A stretch of 64,000 nucleotides of DNA from Adiantum capillus-veneris. Its lineage: Eukaryota; Streptophyta; Polypodiopsida; Polypodiales; Pteridaceae. Location: positions 35,680,469 through 35,744,468 of the forward strand of contig CM043942.1 of NCBI GenBank assembly GCA_014529385.2, in the 5' to 3' direction. Position 1 is the first letter of the stretch; every line of letters begins with the position of its first letter. The position numbers and the translations under genes were made by a program. Positions 1-10,211 of the stretch are shown in pieces. The notes under the pieces are model-generated. The model was not told where the DNA came from. It saw only the letters and a program-made list of their open reading frames with translations, and made no database searches.

Positions 1-2318
1 TATGCATCAGTGTACTCCATACTGTCCTGTCCATATGTGAAAGTAGGTGCTGATCTCCTAACCCACTGTGGCGTGGTATTAAATACCATGACCTTGGTTT
101 TACCAAGGTTGACAGACAATCCACTATCCTCTGCAAAACTATGCAATGCGTCCAAATGTCTCTGCAAACCCTCTGGCGATTCTGATATCAACACGATATC
201 GTCAGCATACAATAAAAGAGGGATCCATGTCCGTGCAAGCTGAGCACCTCTATCTCCTCCTCTGTCAATATAATCAGAGACCCCATCAACATACATACCA
301 AATAAAGTAGAGGACAGTGGGCATCCCTGTTTCACTCCGATGGTGGAGTGAACTATGTCGGATATCCCCTCTGATGTGCGTACATGACCCATCACTGAAC
401 TGTACAATGCCATGATCCCCCACATCAGCTCTGTGGGTACCCCCAATTCCGTAAGCCGGTGCATCAGTCTGGCCCTCGGCACTGTGTCAAAGGCTTTGCG
501 AAAATCCACAAAGCTGCAGTATATCCGTCTACCATGTGCTCGACCCTCCTCAATGATAGCTCTGAGTGTAAAGACATGATCTAGTGTGGAGAAACCCCTT
601 CTGAAACCAGCCTGCCCAGGTGCTCGTATGCCCATAATCTCTGCCCAATTGCTCAGCCTATGCTCGAGGATGGATGCATATAACCGTGCCAATGTGTGTC
701 CTACCATGATAGTACGGTAATTCCCCGGCACTGTGGGGTCACTTGTCTTGAAGATAGGTACAATAGTAGATAATCTCCAAGACTCAGGGAGACCCTCACA
801 CATGACACGGTTGAATAGCCGTGCAAGCATCTCTGCCAACAAATCCCTAGCATGTATAATGTGCTCTGCTACCAAACCCTCATGATCCTGTGCCCGTCTG
901 GTCTTCATCCTGTCAATGGCCTCCTGTACCATCTCAGTGGTAAAGAAGGTGCTCGTATCCGGACATGGCTGTGGTGGGTCTGGTAATGGTGGTTGTCCAG
1001 GTACAGTGTATAAAGATGTTGCATACTGCCCCCATATCTCTGTAGAAGTAATCATTGGTGGGGGAGACTTCTCATGGAATAGACGCCAAGCCTCTCCTGA
1101 ATCTCTACTAAGGAAGAGCTGATATAAATCTTGCTCCATCTGGACCAAGAAAGCTCGCTTCTTCCGCCGCACTAGTCGTCGTGTAGCAATGCGAGACTGT
1201 CTATAGGTGATCACTCCCAATGTAAGGTCCCGTTGTATCTGAGCTCTCCTCTGTCGACATTCTTCATCATACCAGTTGTTCTGAGGCATGTGCCCAGAGC
1301 GACGTCTCTGCCCAGGCTGAGTGTGTGGATATGCCTCTGTCGTTGCCCCATGTAATGTCACTGTCAGCATAGATGTGATCTCCTCCACTGTGTATACTGG
1401 CTCTGATGTGCATAAAAGCCTACATATCTCCTCTACATAGACTGAGTCAGTCTCTAGTGTAAAAGTATAGCGTGTATGTCCACCACCCCGTGAGGCCTGA
1501 GATGTATTGTACTCAAAGGAGACTGATAATGTTAAAAGTGCATGATCTACTGCTATCCCAACTGGCCTGGGCCCCACTGTGAAATCCTGAATGTGAGAGA
1601 TAAAGCTCGGATGTGTCAGAACATAGTCTACAGTGCTGGACCCATGTCTATGTGGAAAACAAGTAAAACCTGTAGACAATGGGAAAGTCGTTAAGCCATT
1701 CAGTATGGCTAAACTGTGAGTAGTCGTCATCTCTCTCAGGTATCTCCCATACTCTGTATGCTCTCTGTTGTGTGAGCATCTCTCAAGTCCCAACTCCTCT
1801 GGCTCTAGCTCTCTAAGCATCTCCTCTGATGTGTCATAGAAGACTGTCTGTGAGCTGCCTGTACGGGCATTGAAATCCCCGAGGAGTATGATGTCTCCAT
1901 CTCTGGAGAACTCCCAGATATCATCATCAAGTACAGAGTAAGGAGACTGTCCTCTGGGTGAAGCATATACTGAAGTGCTGGGAGGAAAATAGCATATGGC
2001 GATGTACAAGAAACGTCCAGTCTCTGCCCTCAGCCTCACCCACAAGTATCTCGCCTGATCATCTCTCCGAACTATGTGCAATAGTGGTTGGAGCTCCTCT
2101 CTGAAAAGAACTGCTACACCTCCTGATCCTCTAGTCCCATGCGCAGTTCTGGTGCATGTCCTACAAGCTGTCTCCCATCTGTATCCTGATATGTGCGGCA
2201 TCAACTGTCCTGGAGCCTGATGAGTCTCTGAGTGGAAAACAATGTCTCTGTCTTTGAAGCTATTCTCAAAGGCCCCCACATCAAGTCTATACGAACCATT
2301 ACAGTTCCAAACTGCCAT
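1..2318 (-). CDS. LINE-A ORF2: endonuclease-reverse transcriptase (partial, open at left edge)
   Basis: I translated this strand codon by codon from the ATG at 2318-2316 to base 1 and found no stop, about 772 codons. The N-terminus starts MAVWNCNG, the usual opening of an AP-type (EEP) endonuclease. It continues with GDFNAR and a GSSTVDYVL segment (conserved S-D of the fold). The RT domain carries NYRTIMVG, QAGFR, FVDFRKAFDTVPR, GVKQGCPLS and the active-site box YADD (about 206-217). The enzyme nicks target DNA and copies its own RNA there (target-primed reverse transcription). The C-terminal part lies off-window. The ATG was chosen because the endonuclease fold begins right after it. An intact frame of this length among otherwise decayed LINEs argues for recent activity. 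Confidence 0.93.
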   Translation of the reverse strand, partial: MAVWNCNGSYRLDVGAFENSFKDRDIVFHSETHQAPGQLMPHISGYRWETACRTCTRTAHGTRGSGGVAVLFREELQPLLHIVRRDDQARYLWVRLRAETGRFLYIAICYFPPSTSVYASPRGQSPYSVLDDDIWEFSRDGDIILLGDFNARTGSSQTVFYDTSEEMLRELEPEELGLERCSHNREHTEYGRYLREMTTTHSLAILNGLTTFPLSTGFTCFPHRHGSSTVDYVLTHPSFISHIQDFTVGPRPVGIAVDHALLTLSVSFEYNTSQASRGGGHTRYTFTLETDSVYVEEICRLLCTSEPVYTVEEITSMLTVTLHGATTEAYPHTQPGQRRRSGHMPQNNWYDEECRQRRAQIQRDLTLGVITYRQSRIATRRLVRRKKRAFLVQMEQDLYQLFLSRDSGEAWRLFHEKSPPPMITSTEIWGQYATSLYTVPGQPPLPDPPQPCPDTSTFFTTEMVQEAIDRMKTRRAQDHEGLVAEHIIHARDLLAEMLARLFNRVMCEGLPESWRLSTIVPIFKTSDPTVPGNYRTIMVGHTLARLYASILEHRLSNWAEIMGIRAPGQAGFRRGFSTLDHVFTLRAIIEEGRAHGRRIYCSFVDFRKAFDTVPRARLMHRLTELGVPTELMWGIMALYSSVMGHVRTSEGISDIVHSTIGVKQGCPLSSTLFGMYVDGVSDYIDRGGDRGAQLARTWIPLLLYADDIVLISESPEGLQRHLDALHSFAEDSGLSVNLGKTKVMVFNTTPQWVRRSAPTFTYGQDSMEYTDA

Positions 2319-2339
2319 CCTGAGAGTGGTCCCATAGGT

Positions 2340-2351
2340 CTCGCACCGTCA
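2340..2351 (-). promoter_or_regulatory. ORF1 stop in UGA-CGG context, in frame with ORF2
   Basis: On the minus strand ORF1 ends ACA-TGA-CGG. ORF2 lies in the same reading frame, ten sense codons later, with no other stop between. UGA followed by CGG is one of the two type II stop-codon readthrough contexts known from plant RNA viruses. Readthrough would give an ORF1-ORF2 fusion; reinitiation at the ATG 30 nt downstream is the alternative. Function is inferred. Confidence 0.4.
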
Positions 2352-3216
2352 TGTAGAGCGGTGCTCTGTAATCACTACTCGTCCATTTCTGTAGAAAGCT
2401 AACTTCCCCATCTCCCTTGCTGCTATAATCTCTGGCATGACCTCTCTCATATGCGCAAGCTGTGAGAGCGTAAGATCATCTCCTAAAAAGATACCTGTTT
2501 TCTTGAGGGTTGGTCTCTTCTTTAAAAAGTCTTTCTTTTCTTCCATGGAGGGAAAGCGCAAAATGAGAGCCCGTCCTTTTGAACTCTCCCCATTACCTTC
2601 ACTCTTCTTGCCCACTCTCCAAGCTTGTGTGTGCGAGGGCTTCTCCACCCCCATCATGGACATGAGGCTCTTCACCTCTTGGTCCACCTTATCTGAATCT
2701 TTTAGGCCGGTCACTCTCACGTGTAGAGCGCGTACCCTTTCGTTGTTCCTCTTCTAGTGTTTTGTTGATGATGTCGGGTGTAGTCGGAATTTCTTTGCCC
2801 TTTCCCTTCTTGACAACTTCAATCCATTTTTCAGCCTCGTCCATTTTCTTTTGCGTTTTGGAGAGAACCTCCACCCATGAGGTCTTCATTTCTCCTTCCT
2901 CCTTTATTTCTTTGACTTGTGCTCGTATACTATTCAGCTCGTCAATCATTGATGGCTGAATTTCTCCATCTTCAAGGCGTCTTCCCTCTTTGGTTTCGTC
3001 GAGTTCCTCCCGAAGGGCTGAGATGCTACTTTTTAAAGCTTGAATTTCATCCCGGAACTCCTTGCGTTCTAGTTCCCTCGCCTGTTCCTCCCTCTTTTTC
3101 CATTCGAGAATTAAACTCTTCTCTTTCTTCCACTCATCCATGTGGGCTTTGCATTCTTTCAACTCCTTTTCAATGGCTGTCATCCTCTTGCTTGTGACCA
3201 TGTAGTGCGCCGCCAT
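2349..3216 (-). CDS. LINE-A ORF1: coiled coil plus L1-ORF1p-like RNA-binding domain, with one frame change
   Basis: The first frame (3216-2689) starts at an ATG (MAAHYMVTSK) and encodes a highly charged Lys/Glu helix typical of a trimerising coiled coil. It ends shortly after EEEQRKGTRS. The second frame (+1 relative to the first, open from 2753 to the TGA at 2351-2349) continues with VRVTGLKDSDKVDQEV, then RALILRFPSMEEKKDFL, IFLGDDLTLSQLAHMRE and AREMGKLAFYRNGRVVI. This order matches the RRM and C-terminal domain of L1 ORF1 proteins, which coat the LINE RNA. The two frames overlap between 2753 and 2689, so a single-base indel or a programmed frameshift joins them. The second frame has no convincing ATG of its own. 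Confidence 0.75.
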
Positions 3217-3825
3217 TTGTCTTGCCTTATTTGTTTCACTTTTTGAGAGAGAGGAGAGAGCAACCTATACGCACCGCATTATGCATACATATGTTTCCCC
3301 ATTCAGCCTACATGGCATGTGTTTGCTTTCTGTATGTGTCAATTTGCAATTTCTATGAGCTCTGTAGTTTCCAAATTCCTTGCAAATAAATCCCTGCAGG
3401 TCTGCGCTGCTGCTCGCTGTTGTCAATTCCCTTCTATGCTGCCTGTGTATCCTTGGATAATAGAACTGCTGTGTCCAATGACTCTGGATCCTGCACGTTA
3501 CTGCTCACCCTGCACGTGCTGCTGCAGAGAGATAGAGAGGGCCTGCTCGTTGCCCTGCTGCCCTGAGACCTGCTCACGGAGAGAGCTTCCCTCACGTTGC
3601 CCTTCACGCACTCGCTGCTGCCTTCCCTTCACGCGCGCTGCCTGGTCGCTGCAGTCCGTGTGCCCTCCCCATGGGCTGGTGGTGCTGGGCGGCAGTGTTA
3701 CTGGTCGCTGCAGTCCTGTTCGCGCTAAGATAGACCCGCCACTGCCTTGCTGCACCTGCGCGCGAGCTTACTACAGCAGCAGGACGGGGGGGTTTGCGAG
3801 GGGGTGGAGCTGCACCTTGCGCGCT

Positions 3826-3829
<4 letters not shown>

Positions 3830-3875
<46 letters not shown>
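3830..3875 (+). repeat. (AG)n microsatellite
   Basis: About 22 uninterrupted AG units, antisense to and upstream of LINE-A. Confidence 0.95.
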
Positions 3876-3876
<1 letters not shown>

Positions 3877-4052
3877 CCCTGTACCTACGTTGCCCTAGCT
3901 TGCCAGCCTTTGCCCACCATCCCGTGCTCGTCGCCAGGCTGTTGGAACTCCCCACTTAGCTACCTTGTCAGGCTGCGGCAGCATCCCGGGATGGGTGTGT
4001 CCTGCCAACCAAAGGCTTTCATATCAAACAGGTATTATGTATCTGTAGAATT

Positions 4053-4190
4053 AGTTTTATTAGTAGTGTTCTTTGTAGGCATCAATTTGGTACTGGGGAC
4101 ACATGACCCCAGTATCTCTGGTTTTCTAGAGGCAGTTTTATTAAAGGTGTTCTTTGTAGTCATCGATCTGGTACTGGGGACATGACCCTG
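4053..4190 (+). repeat. Direct duplication of about 57 bp (4053-4110 and 4134-4190)
   Basis: Both copies contain AGTTTTATTA, GTGTTCTTTGTAG, GGTACTGGGGACA and CATGACCC at matching offsets, with a few substitutions and small gaps. The copies are separated by 23 bp. Confidence 0.8.
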
Positions 4191-4443
4191 CTAGGTTCCA
4201 GACCCTGGTAATAGCCACGAAAGTGGCTAGTGTTCTCTTAGCCCTAGTGTTAAAGAAGTGAATACATTGTTTGACAATCTATCAAGTAGTTTTTCGATGC
4301 GTACTGATAGGATGAGAGGAGCTGCAAATGATATGTCTTTTTTGGTACTTTAGGTGGCAGACAGGGATTCATTCTATTTGGAGCAATCTTATCTTTGAAT
4401 GCCAAGCGAAGGCGAAGAAGTAACAAGTTCTGGTCTTTTGCAG

Positions 4444-4504
4444 GGAAACAAATAAAGCTTTCTGTGGATTCTTGGATCATCTGGATGTGCATTTTTCAGA
4501 TCTC
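4444..4504 (+). CDS. PARG: PARG exon (ETNKAFCGFLDHL segment)
   Basis: A TTTTGCAG acceptor precedes G-GAA-ACA-AAT, read as (R)ETNKAFCGFLDHLDVHFSDL. This matches the RE(T/I)NKAFCGF stretch of plant poly(ADP-ribose) glycohydrolases, a little before the phosphate-binding loop. A GTAAGC donor follows at 4505. The exon starts in phase 2 (the first base completes the Arg codon). If the donor at 4505 is used it ends in phase 0, which does not match the next recognised exon, so a small intervening exon or an alternative donor is likely. Upstream exons with the catalytic Glu pair are outside the window. Confidence 0.75.
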
Positions 4505-4862
4505 GTAAGCCATTTTACGGGGATGGAGCCTTGCAATTCAGCGCTTTTTCTAGGTATTTCCCCTAATTTTCAAACCATGACGTACACATGTATCGGCCTA
4601 TATTTGCCATCATATTCACTTTTATGTGTGTGACACCATAAAGCTTAATTGTTGACGAACATTGGCTGCTTAATGCCTTGCCTGCTGGTCATGTCAAGAA
4701 AGGGTCATTGTAGGGTGAAGCTTAATTCCCTTTGAGATTCCCAGGGGCCCTTTATGAAGAATAAAGCAAATGACTTCGTTCAGACATTTGGAATAAAGCT
4801 TACATCAGTTGCATAAAAGAAAAAAATGTACTCTGAATATCCGAATGATACAATTGATCTGA

Positions 4863-5370
<508 letters not shown>

Positions 5371-5508
5371 GCTCCAGGACATTTTTAAACACCCCCCCCC
5401 CCTTCCCCGAAAAAAGACCCTTCCATTAGTTAAGAAACATGGGGCTACACTAGAGAGCATGGGGAGGCTCTCCCAGTGAGAAAACAAAATATGTACAATG
5501 GGGCTAAA

Positions 5509-7989
5509 TCACAAAATGGGAGGAGGACAGAGCCACATAGGTGGCCGGTAGTGCCATCTGGGCACACCTTGGACCATGGTGAAGAAGGGCCCTGGGCGCC
5601 AGAGTCGCAGGAAAGCCTCTCTGTGCTCCTACATGCGGTTGGAGCTGCCCTGAAGGCTCTCGAACTGACCCCTGAGAGTATGGATCAACTCCAGCCAAAA
5701 GTCACGAACAGTCTCCGCTGGTGGGACAGGGCGAGCCTCGAAGATTCGGAAGCAGCGGGCCCGCCAAATGAACCAGAGTGTCAGGCCACAGACGAGCTCC
5801 CAACACACCTCTCTCTCACTGCACCACTCTTGGGGGGTAAGCTCTGTAGCAGGCTGAAGTGTAGGTCGACCCCCCTGGATCACTATCATCCTGCTGGTGG
5901 AAGATAGCTCAAACTGGAGCGCAGGGCTCGTGAGGGTGGATCAGGCAGCAACACCCCAAGTGAACCGTAGCGCTGTGGACAACTGACATCAGCCAAAGAA
6001 CGTGAAGCCAAACTTGCTGTGCCATGGGGCAATCCCATAGACAGTGACACTGGGCTCTCCAAAGGATGGTCACAAGCTGCACAGGCTGCCAAAAGGCCAC
6101 TATGTACCAGCTAGCCACTGGAACAAAGTGACTCGCCTCAGCTGTCTGGAGTCCCAGAACCGCTCCCAAAAGCCTGTCAAGAACTCAGCTCTGATACCCT
6201 CCTCCTGCCAATGAAGTGCTGCAGCCTCTCTTTGTGCGCCAGTATGTGACGCCCCAGTCGAACAATGTGCTGAAAGAAAGGGGACCCAGGGTGGTTGGCT
6301 GAAGAGAAGGGGTCTCTCCAAAACCACTCTCCAGGATCCTAGTGCACTCGTACCAGAGGGCAGCTCTCCCAAGCCCAAAAGCCTCCAGTGGCCTATCTCA
6401 AGATCTGCTCGGTCAAAACTGTGACACAAGTCCTCCCATAGATGCCCACTACTCGTATCCTCTAAAAACAACACTTTGCAACCTGTGGAGCCTCTACCGA
6501 GACTTTGTGTAGTTGACCCTCTCCCAAAGAACATGGACGGACTCCAAGCAAGCACAAACTGTGATGAGGACCTCCAGTCGCATGAAGGCCCCCTCCATCT
6601 TGGAGCTGCTGTCTCTAGAGGGGTGAGCTAGTCAGCAGGTAAAGCCTTTGTAATGTCCTGGCACATGCTCTGCACCCCTCTCATGCCTCGTAGCTGGATG
6701 TTCTGTACCTCCTCTGACAAACTTGAAAACTGAAGCCAGTCACCGGGAGTGCAGGCTGGGCCCTCTGCCATGGGACCCCAAGAAACATGAGGCCTACTAC
6801 CAACTACGTGGCCTCTCTGAGTGCTAACCATGGGGTTCCAAACGAGGGGCTGTCTCAAGCACTCCTCTATGCAAGGGGGGCGGTGCTGCTCCAGGCCACT
6901 CCGTAGCTGCCCCCAAAGAGTGAAGTAGGCTCGTAGTAAATCGATTATCCAGCCTCATGCTCAGACCAACTTTGCGTATCTCTGTAAAGATCCATCTGAT
7001 GGAAGGGCTCTAAGGGCCTCGTGCATGAGGCATTCGAGCTCGAAGCCGCAGAAACAACAACTCCTTTCAGGGCTCCTCCCCTGGAAGCAGTCCTCTGACC
7101 ACAAACTTCCCAAGAAGGGCTCTGCTCTACTGTGCTGGGTCGATGATTCCACCCTCCCCTGAGAACACGGTAGGGTGATGACGTGCCAGGCTACTTTGGC
7201 CCGGGCTAACCGGGTGTCGTGCCCTGACCAAAGAAAGTTCCTGATCAGCCTCTCTAGATGGCTGATACAGAAGCTCGAGAAGATCAGACAAGACGTGATG
7301 TACCACATGGTAGCCAACAACACTTGGTTGGCCACTACAACTCTGCCTGCCAAAGAGAGCCGTGCCGAACTCTACCATATAGTAGCCAATAGCGCTTGGT
7401 TGGCCACTACAACTCTGCCTGCCAAAGAAAGCCGTGCCGAACTCCAATGCAGCAACTTCCTCCTAATGGACAGGAGGAGAGGAGCAATCTTTTGCTCAAA
7501 GGACAAGTACAGGCCAACCTAACAACCCAACTAACAAACTGTAGTCCCTGGGGGAATCCATCTAAAACCCTCACCTGGTGACCAATCAGGCGTAGGAGCA
7601 TTGCCAACCTAGAAAGCTAATGCCTTCCGTCAGTTGATCAGTGCGTCCAATGCACATCAAAACACCTCAAGAGCCTGCTCACACCTATGCAGATTGCCCT
7701 CTTGGCCCTCCAATTACAAGGCTGAGTCGTCGGCAAACTCAGTGTCAAGAAGCTAATCTGTCGTAATAGGGAGCTCACAAGCCAACTTGCTGAGAAATCA
7801 AAAATCTGCTCATCGCCTCAGCATAGAACATAAAGAGGAAGGGGGAAGAGGGCAATCATGTCTGACCGAACGCGTGAGCAAGAGGAGCTCCCCTCTTCCC
7901 CCTACCAAGGGCACCTAACTTTGCGCACGCTTGTAGAGGGCTGACACACCTCCGATCCAAGTATCTGTGAAACCCATCCTCTGTAGAGT
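5509..7989 (-). pseudogene. LINE-B1 ORF2, C-terminal part (RT end, linker, zf-RVT-like domain)
   Basis: Translated pieces in several frames match B2 and B4 ORF2: RVVVANQVLLATMWYITS, LERLIRNFLWSGHDTR, VQNIQLRGMRGVQSMCQD, then CAACDHPLE, the metal-binding CxxC of the RT-associated zinc finger, and RMIVIQGGRPTLQPATEL. The terminal TGA lies at 5511-5509. Numerous frameshifts and stops mean no product. The segment breaks off at 7989, where the solo LTR is inserted. Confidence 0.9.
7301..7444. repeat. 72-bp tandem duplication inside LINE-B1 ORF2
   Basis: Copies at 7301-7372 and 7373-7444 share TTGGTTGGCCACTACAACTC and the following CTGCCTGCCAAAGA. The period of 72 bp equals 24 codons. The same region is single in B2 and B4. 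Confidence 0.85.
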
Positions 7990-8550
7990 TGTAAGGTGCA
8001 TCGGAAGTGAATGTTGAACTTTGCTTAAGATGAGTGCTCCGAATTGTGCTCAAGGGTTCCTTTTACTTACGGAAGGGAGAGCCTTCCGTTCCTTTAGTGA
8101 AAGAGTAAGGATCTTCTCTTTACTCGAGTTCTGCTCTTTTCCGCGGGCGCACCCCTTGGCGGCCTTGCGCTCACACCAAGGTTGCTTTTTCCCACCTCAC
8201 GTCGATTGGCCGGTCGCTAAGTGCACGGTCCGCTCTCAATGAGTGAAAAGAGGCACAAGGGGAGGCTGGACAAGCCCTTCTTTTTTGGGTTTCTTGTCAC
8301 TCTTCCAAAACACGATTAGGAATCAACATGCCCAAGAGGACTTAGGTTACGTGCGACCGCAACAAGCAAAAAAAAATTTCTTGTGGTTCTTTCCTCGAGT
8401 GATATAGAACACTGCCAAATCTCTCAGACCAATGTAAGGTGCATCGGAAGTGAATGTTGAACTTTGCTCAAGATGAGTGCTCCGAACTGTGCTCAAGGGT
8501 TCCTTTTACTTACGGAAGGGAGAGCCTTCCGTTCCTTTAGTGAGAGAGTG
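7990..8550 (+). repeat. 117-bp direct repeat inside the solo LTR (7990-8107 and 8433-8550)
   Basis: Both copies start TGTAAGGTGCATCGGAAGTG and run to the CCTTTAGTGA-AGAGT motif, about 95% identical by eye and 443 bp apart. The inner copy starts with the same bases as the LTR terminus. Confidence 0.9.
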
Positions 8551-9257
8551 CAATGGACACAAACAAAGTGGTGAACACTGTGAATGAAGGTGTATGAGAC
8601 TGAGAGATAGAGAAAGAAGAATATGACACCAGAATGTTGTCAAACCCTCCTCCGAAGGCCCCACTCTCTATGGCGAGAGCAGTCTACTTATGATTGCACA
8701 AATCTCTACAATGCTTGAACTTGCCAACAATGTCGACGATGATGAGGACGACGACGAGACGGTCTGAAATCTGAAAATGCTAAGGGCTGAAATCGGCAAA
8801 TCTTTATCTGCTGAATTCTGAATCTATGTCGGTGACGATGTCGATGGTGACGATGCAACGACGCGCTGAAAATGCAGATGCTGAAATTTGCGTTTTTTGG
8901 GCTGAAATTGCAAACTTCGCGGGATCTGACCGTGCGGCGAGGATCTGTTGCGGGAAGGTGAGATCTGCAAGGTTTGGGACTTCTTCTGCGGGTTCTAACT
9001 GCTGAAAACTGAAAACGCTAGTCTATGGGCTGATTCTGTCGCAAAGATCTCAAAAAATGTTGAGGGTGTCAGGCTGATGCAAAAACGCTGGGCTGATTTG
9101 GGCTCTGCTGTGGAAATCTCCTAACGTTGGGGCTTCTGCTGCGCCTTGCCGTGGATCTACTGTGCTGCAATGCAAAAATGCCAAGGGCTGAATTGCATGC
9201 AAAAACGCCAAGGCAGAATTTGGATCTCCTTGCAGAAAACGCTAGGTCAACTGCATG

Positions 9258-9272
9258 GGGGGGGGGGGGGGG
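9258..9272 (+). repeat. Poly-G tract (about 15 G) in the solo LTR
   Basis: An uninterrupted G run, one of several long G/C homopolymers in the window. Confidence 0.9.
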
Positions 9273-9672
9273 TCTTGCTGAGAAGGTGCATGTTGAACCG
9301 AAGCTCCTGCTGCCTCTTTTGCCAGAAAGTGCTAGCGCTAGGTTTCTATATATAAACTTAGCAAAATTGCCCTACCTGGTTCCCAACAAAAGTCACTTAA
9401 AAATAATAAGTGAAAAATGTCAAAAATAGAGAAAATAGGTCTATGTACTTAAAAATGCTAATGATGGGTTTTGATGGAAATCTGATGATCATGCTATGTG
9501 CAACTAGAGGATATGCATCTAATCTAAGTGTCTGGACATGCACGGTCTGCGAACAGACTCACAAAAGTGCCAGATGACTTTCTATTCTAGATTGACTTGA
9601 GTGAACTGAACCCTGGTCATACTGTAGCTTGTCCACGGACACATAGGGTTGGATGTGTCACGTGACAAGAGT

Positions 9673-10211
9673 TCCCTCCAGGAAGTCCTAGTCAACTCTG
9701 TCATAGGCCTTCTCAAAATCGAGGAGGAGTATGACCAAATCCTCTCCTCAGAGACGTGCGAGGGCAGAGACGCCTCTTAAAAAGTGAAGATGTCGTCAAG
9801 GATATTACGCTCCTTTACAAAACCTGTCTAGGTCTATAATACCTCTGCCCACAATGGCATGCTGCCAAGAATCCGTAATAGTCATACATACCCCTCCCTG
9901 GATATCTCTAGGTTCAAATGTAGCTCACCCTCTGCCCACAATGGCATGCTGCCAAGAATCCGCAATAGTCATACATACCCCTCCCTGGATATCTCCAGGT
10001 TCAAATGTAGCTCGCCAAAACGTCTCATAGCGACCGCGCAAAATCTGACCACATCATCTAATGCGGCTCTCACAAAGATGATGCTCTTGTAGCATAAGAA
10101 TATCAATCTCACCACCCACAAGCCATCGTTGAAGCTCCTGACGCAATCGACCCCTCTGACGCTGAAACTGGGGTCCTCCTAATCTTGCACATTCCATGAG
10201 ACAATCCTCAT
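9673..10211 (-). pseudogene. LINE-B1 ORF2, RT start and endonuclease fragments with internal deletion
   Basis: 9673-9838 matches the RT segment that reads GFVKER, LLLDFEKAYDRVDWDFLEG in B4. At about 9840 the sequence jumps to the endonuclease part (IADSLQQ, then GGPQFQRQRGRLRQELQR), so about 1.4 kb is deleted. The start codon at 10211-10209 overlaps the ORF1 stop as ATGA. No intact product is possible. Confidence 0.85.
9842..10013. repeat. 87-bp tandem duplication inside LINE-B1 endonuclease
   Basis: Two copies starting CCTCTGCCCACAATGGCATG, at 9842 and 9929, differ at only a few bases. The period of 87 bp equals 29 codons. The unit is single in B2 and B4. Confidence 0.9.

Larger units (their letters stand above)
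1..3260 (-). mobile_element. LINE family A (non-LTR retrotransposon), 3' part beyond left edge
   Basis: An antisense non-LTR retrotransposon. In transcription order it has a coiled-coil/RNA-binding ORF1 (3216-2349) and, 30 nt later, an ORF2 with endonuclease and reverse transcriptase that is still open at base 1. The 5' limit is set loosely just upstream of the ORF1 start; no target-site duplication can be read because the 3' end lies outside the window. The protein is closer to LINE family C (57.6-64 kb) than to family B: both share NYRTIMVG, QAGFR and FVDF-KAFD-VPR. Low decay suggests a young copy. Confidence 0.9.
3261..4443. other. Non-coding stretch between LINE-A and the first PARG exon
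   Basis: GC-rich sequence (about 3400-3960) with an AG microsatellite, possibly the 5' UTR/promoter of LINE-A, then AT-richer DNA with a short direct duplication. No earlier PARG exon was recognised here, so this is either intron or an insertion in it. Open frames across it are low-complexity and carry no recognisable domain. Confidence 0.4.
7990..9667. mobile_element. Solo LTR, 1678 bp, inserted in LINE-B1
   Basis: The insert begins TGTAAGG, ends GTGACA (TG...CA) and is flanked by the 5-bp duplication AGAGT at 7985-7989 and 9668-9672. Removing it restores the LINE-B reading seen in B4 (GTAGAGT-CCCTC-AG). There is no internal retroviral coding sequence, so this is a recombined solo LTR. A TATATATAA box is present near 9350 on the + strand and is palindromic enough to serve either orientation. 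Part of its right end (9530-9667) is similar to 27117-27258. Confidence 0.88.

Noticed and set aside
3319-4185. 288-codon plus-strand open frame, Cys-rich with an Arg-Glu run
   Set aside because: It spans an AG microsatellite and GC-rich non-coding DNA; Arg-Glu comes from the repeat and no domain is present.
4354-4443. A possible PARG exon after a TTTAG acceptor
   Set aside because: No frame of this stretch matches PARG or leads in phase into the ETNKAFCGF exon; the preceding exon is more likely off-window.
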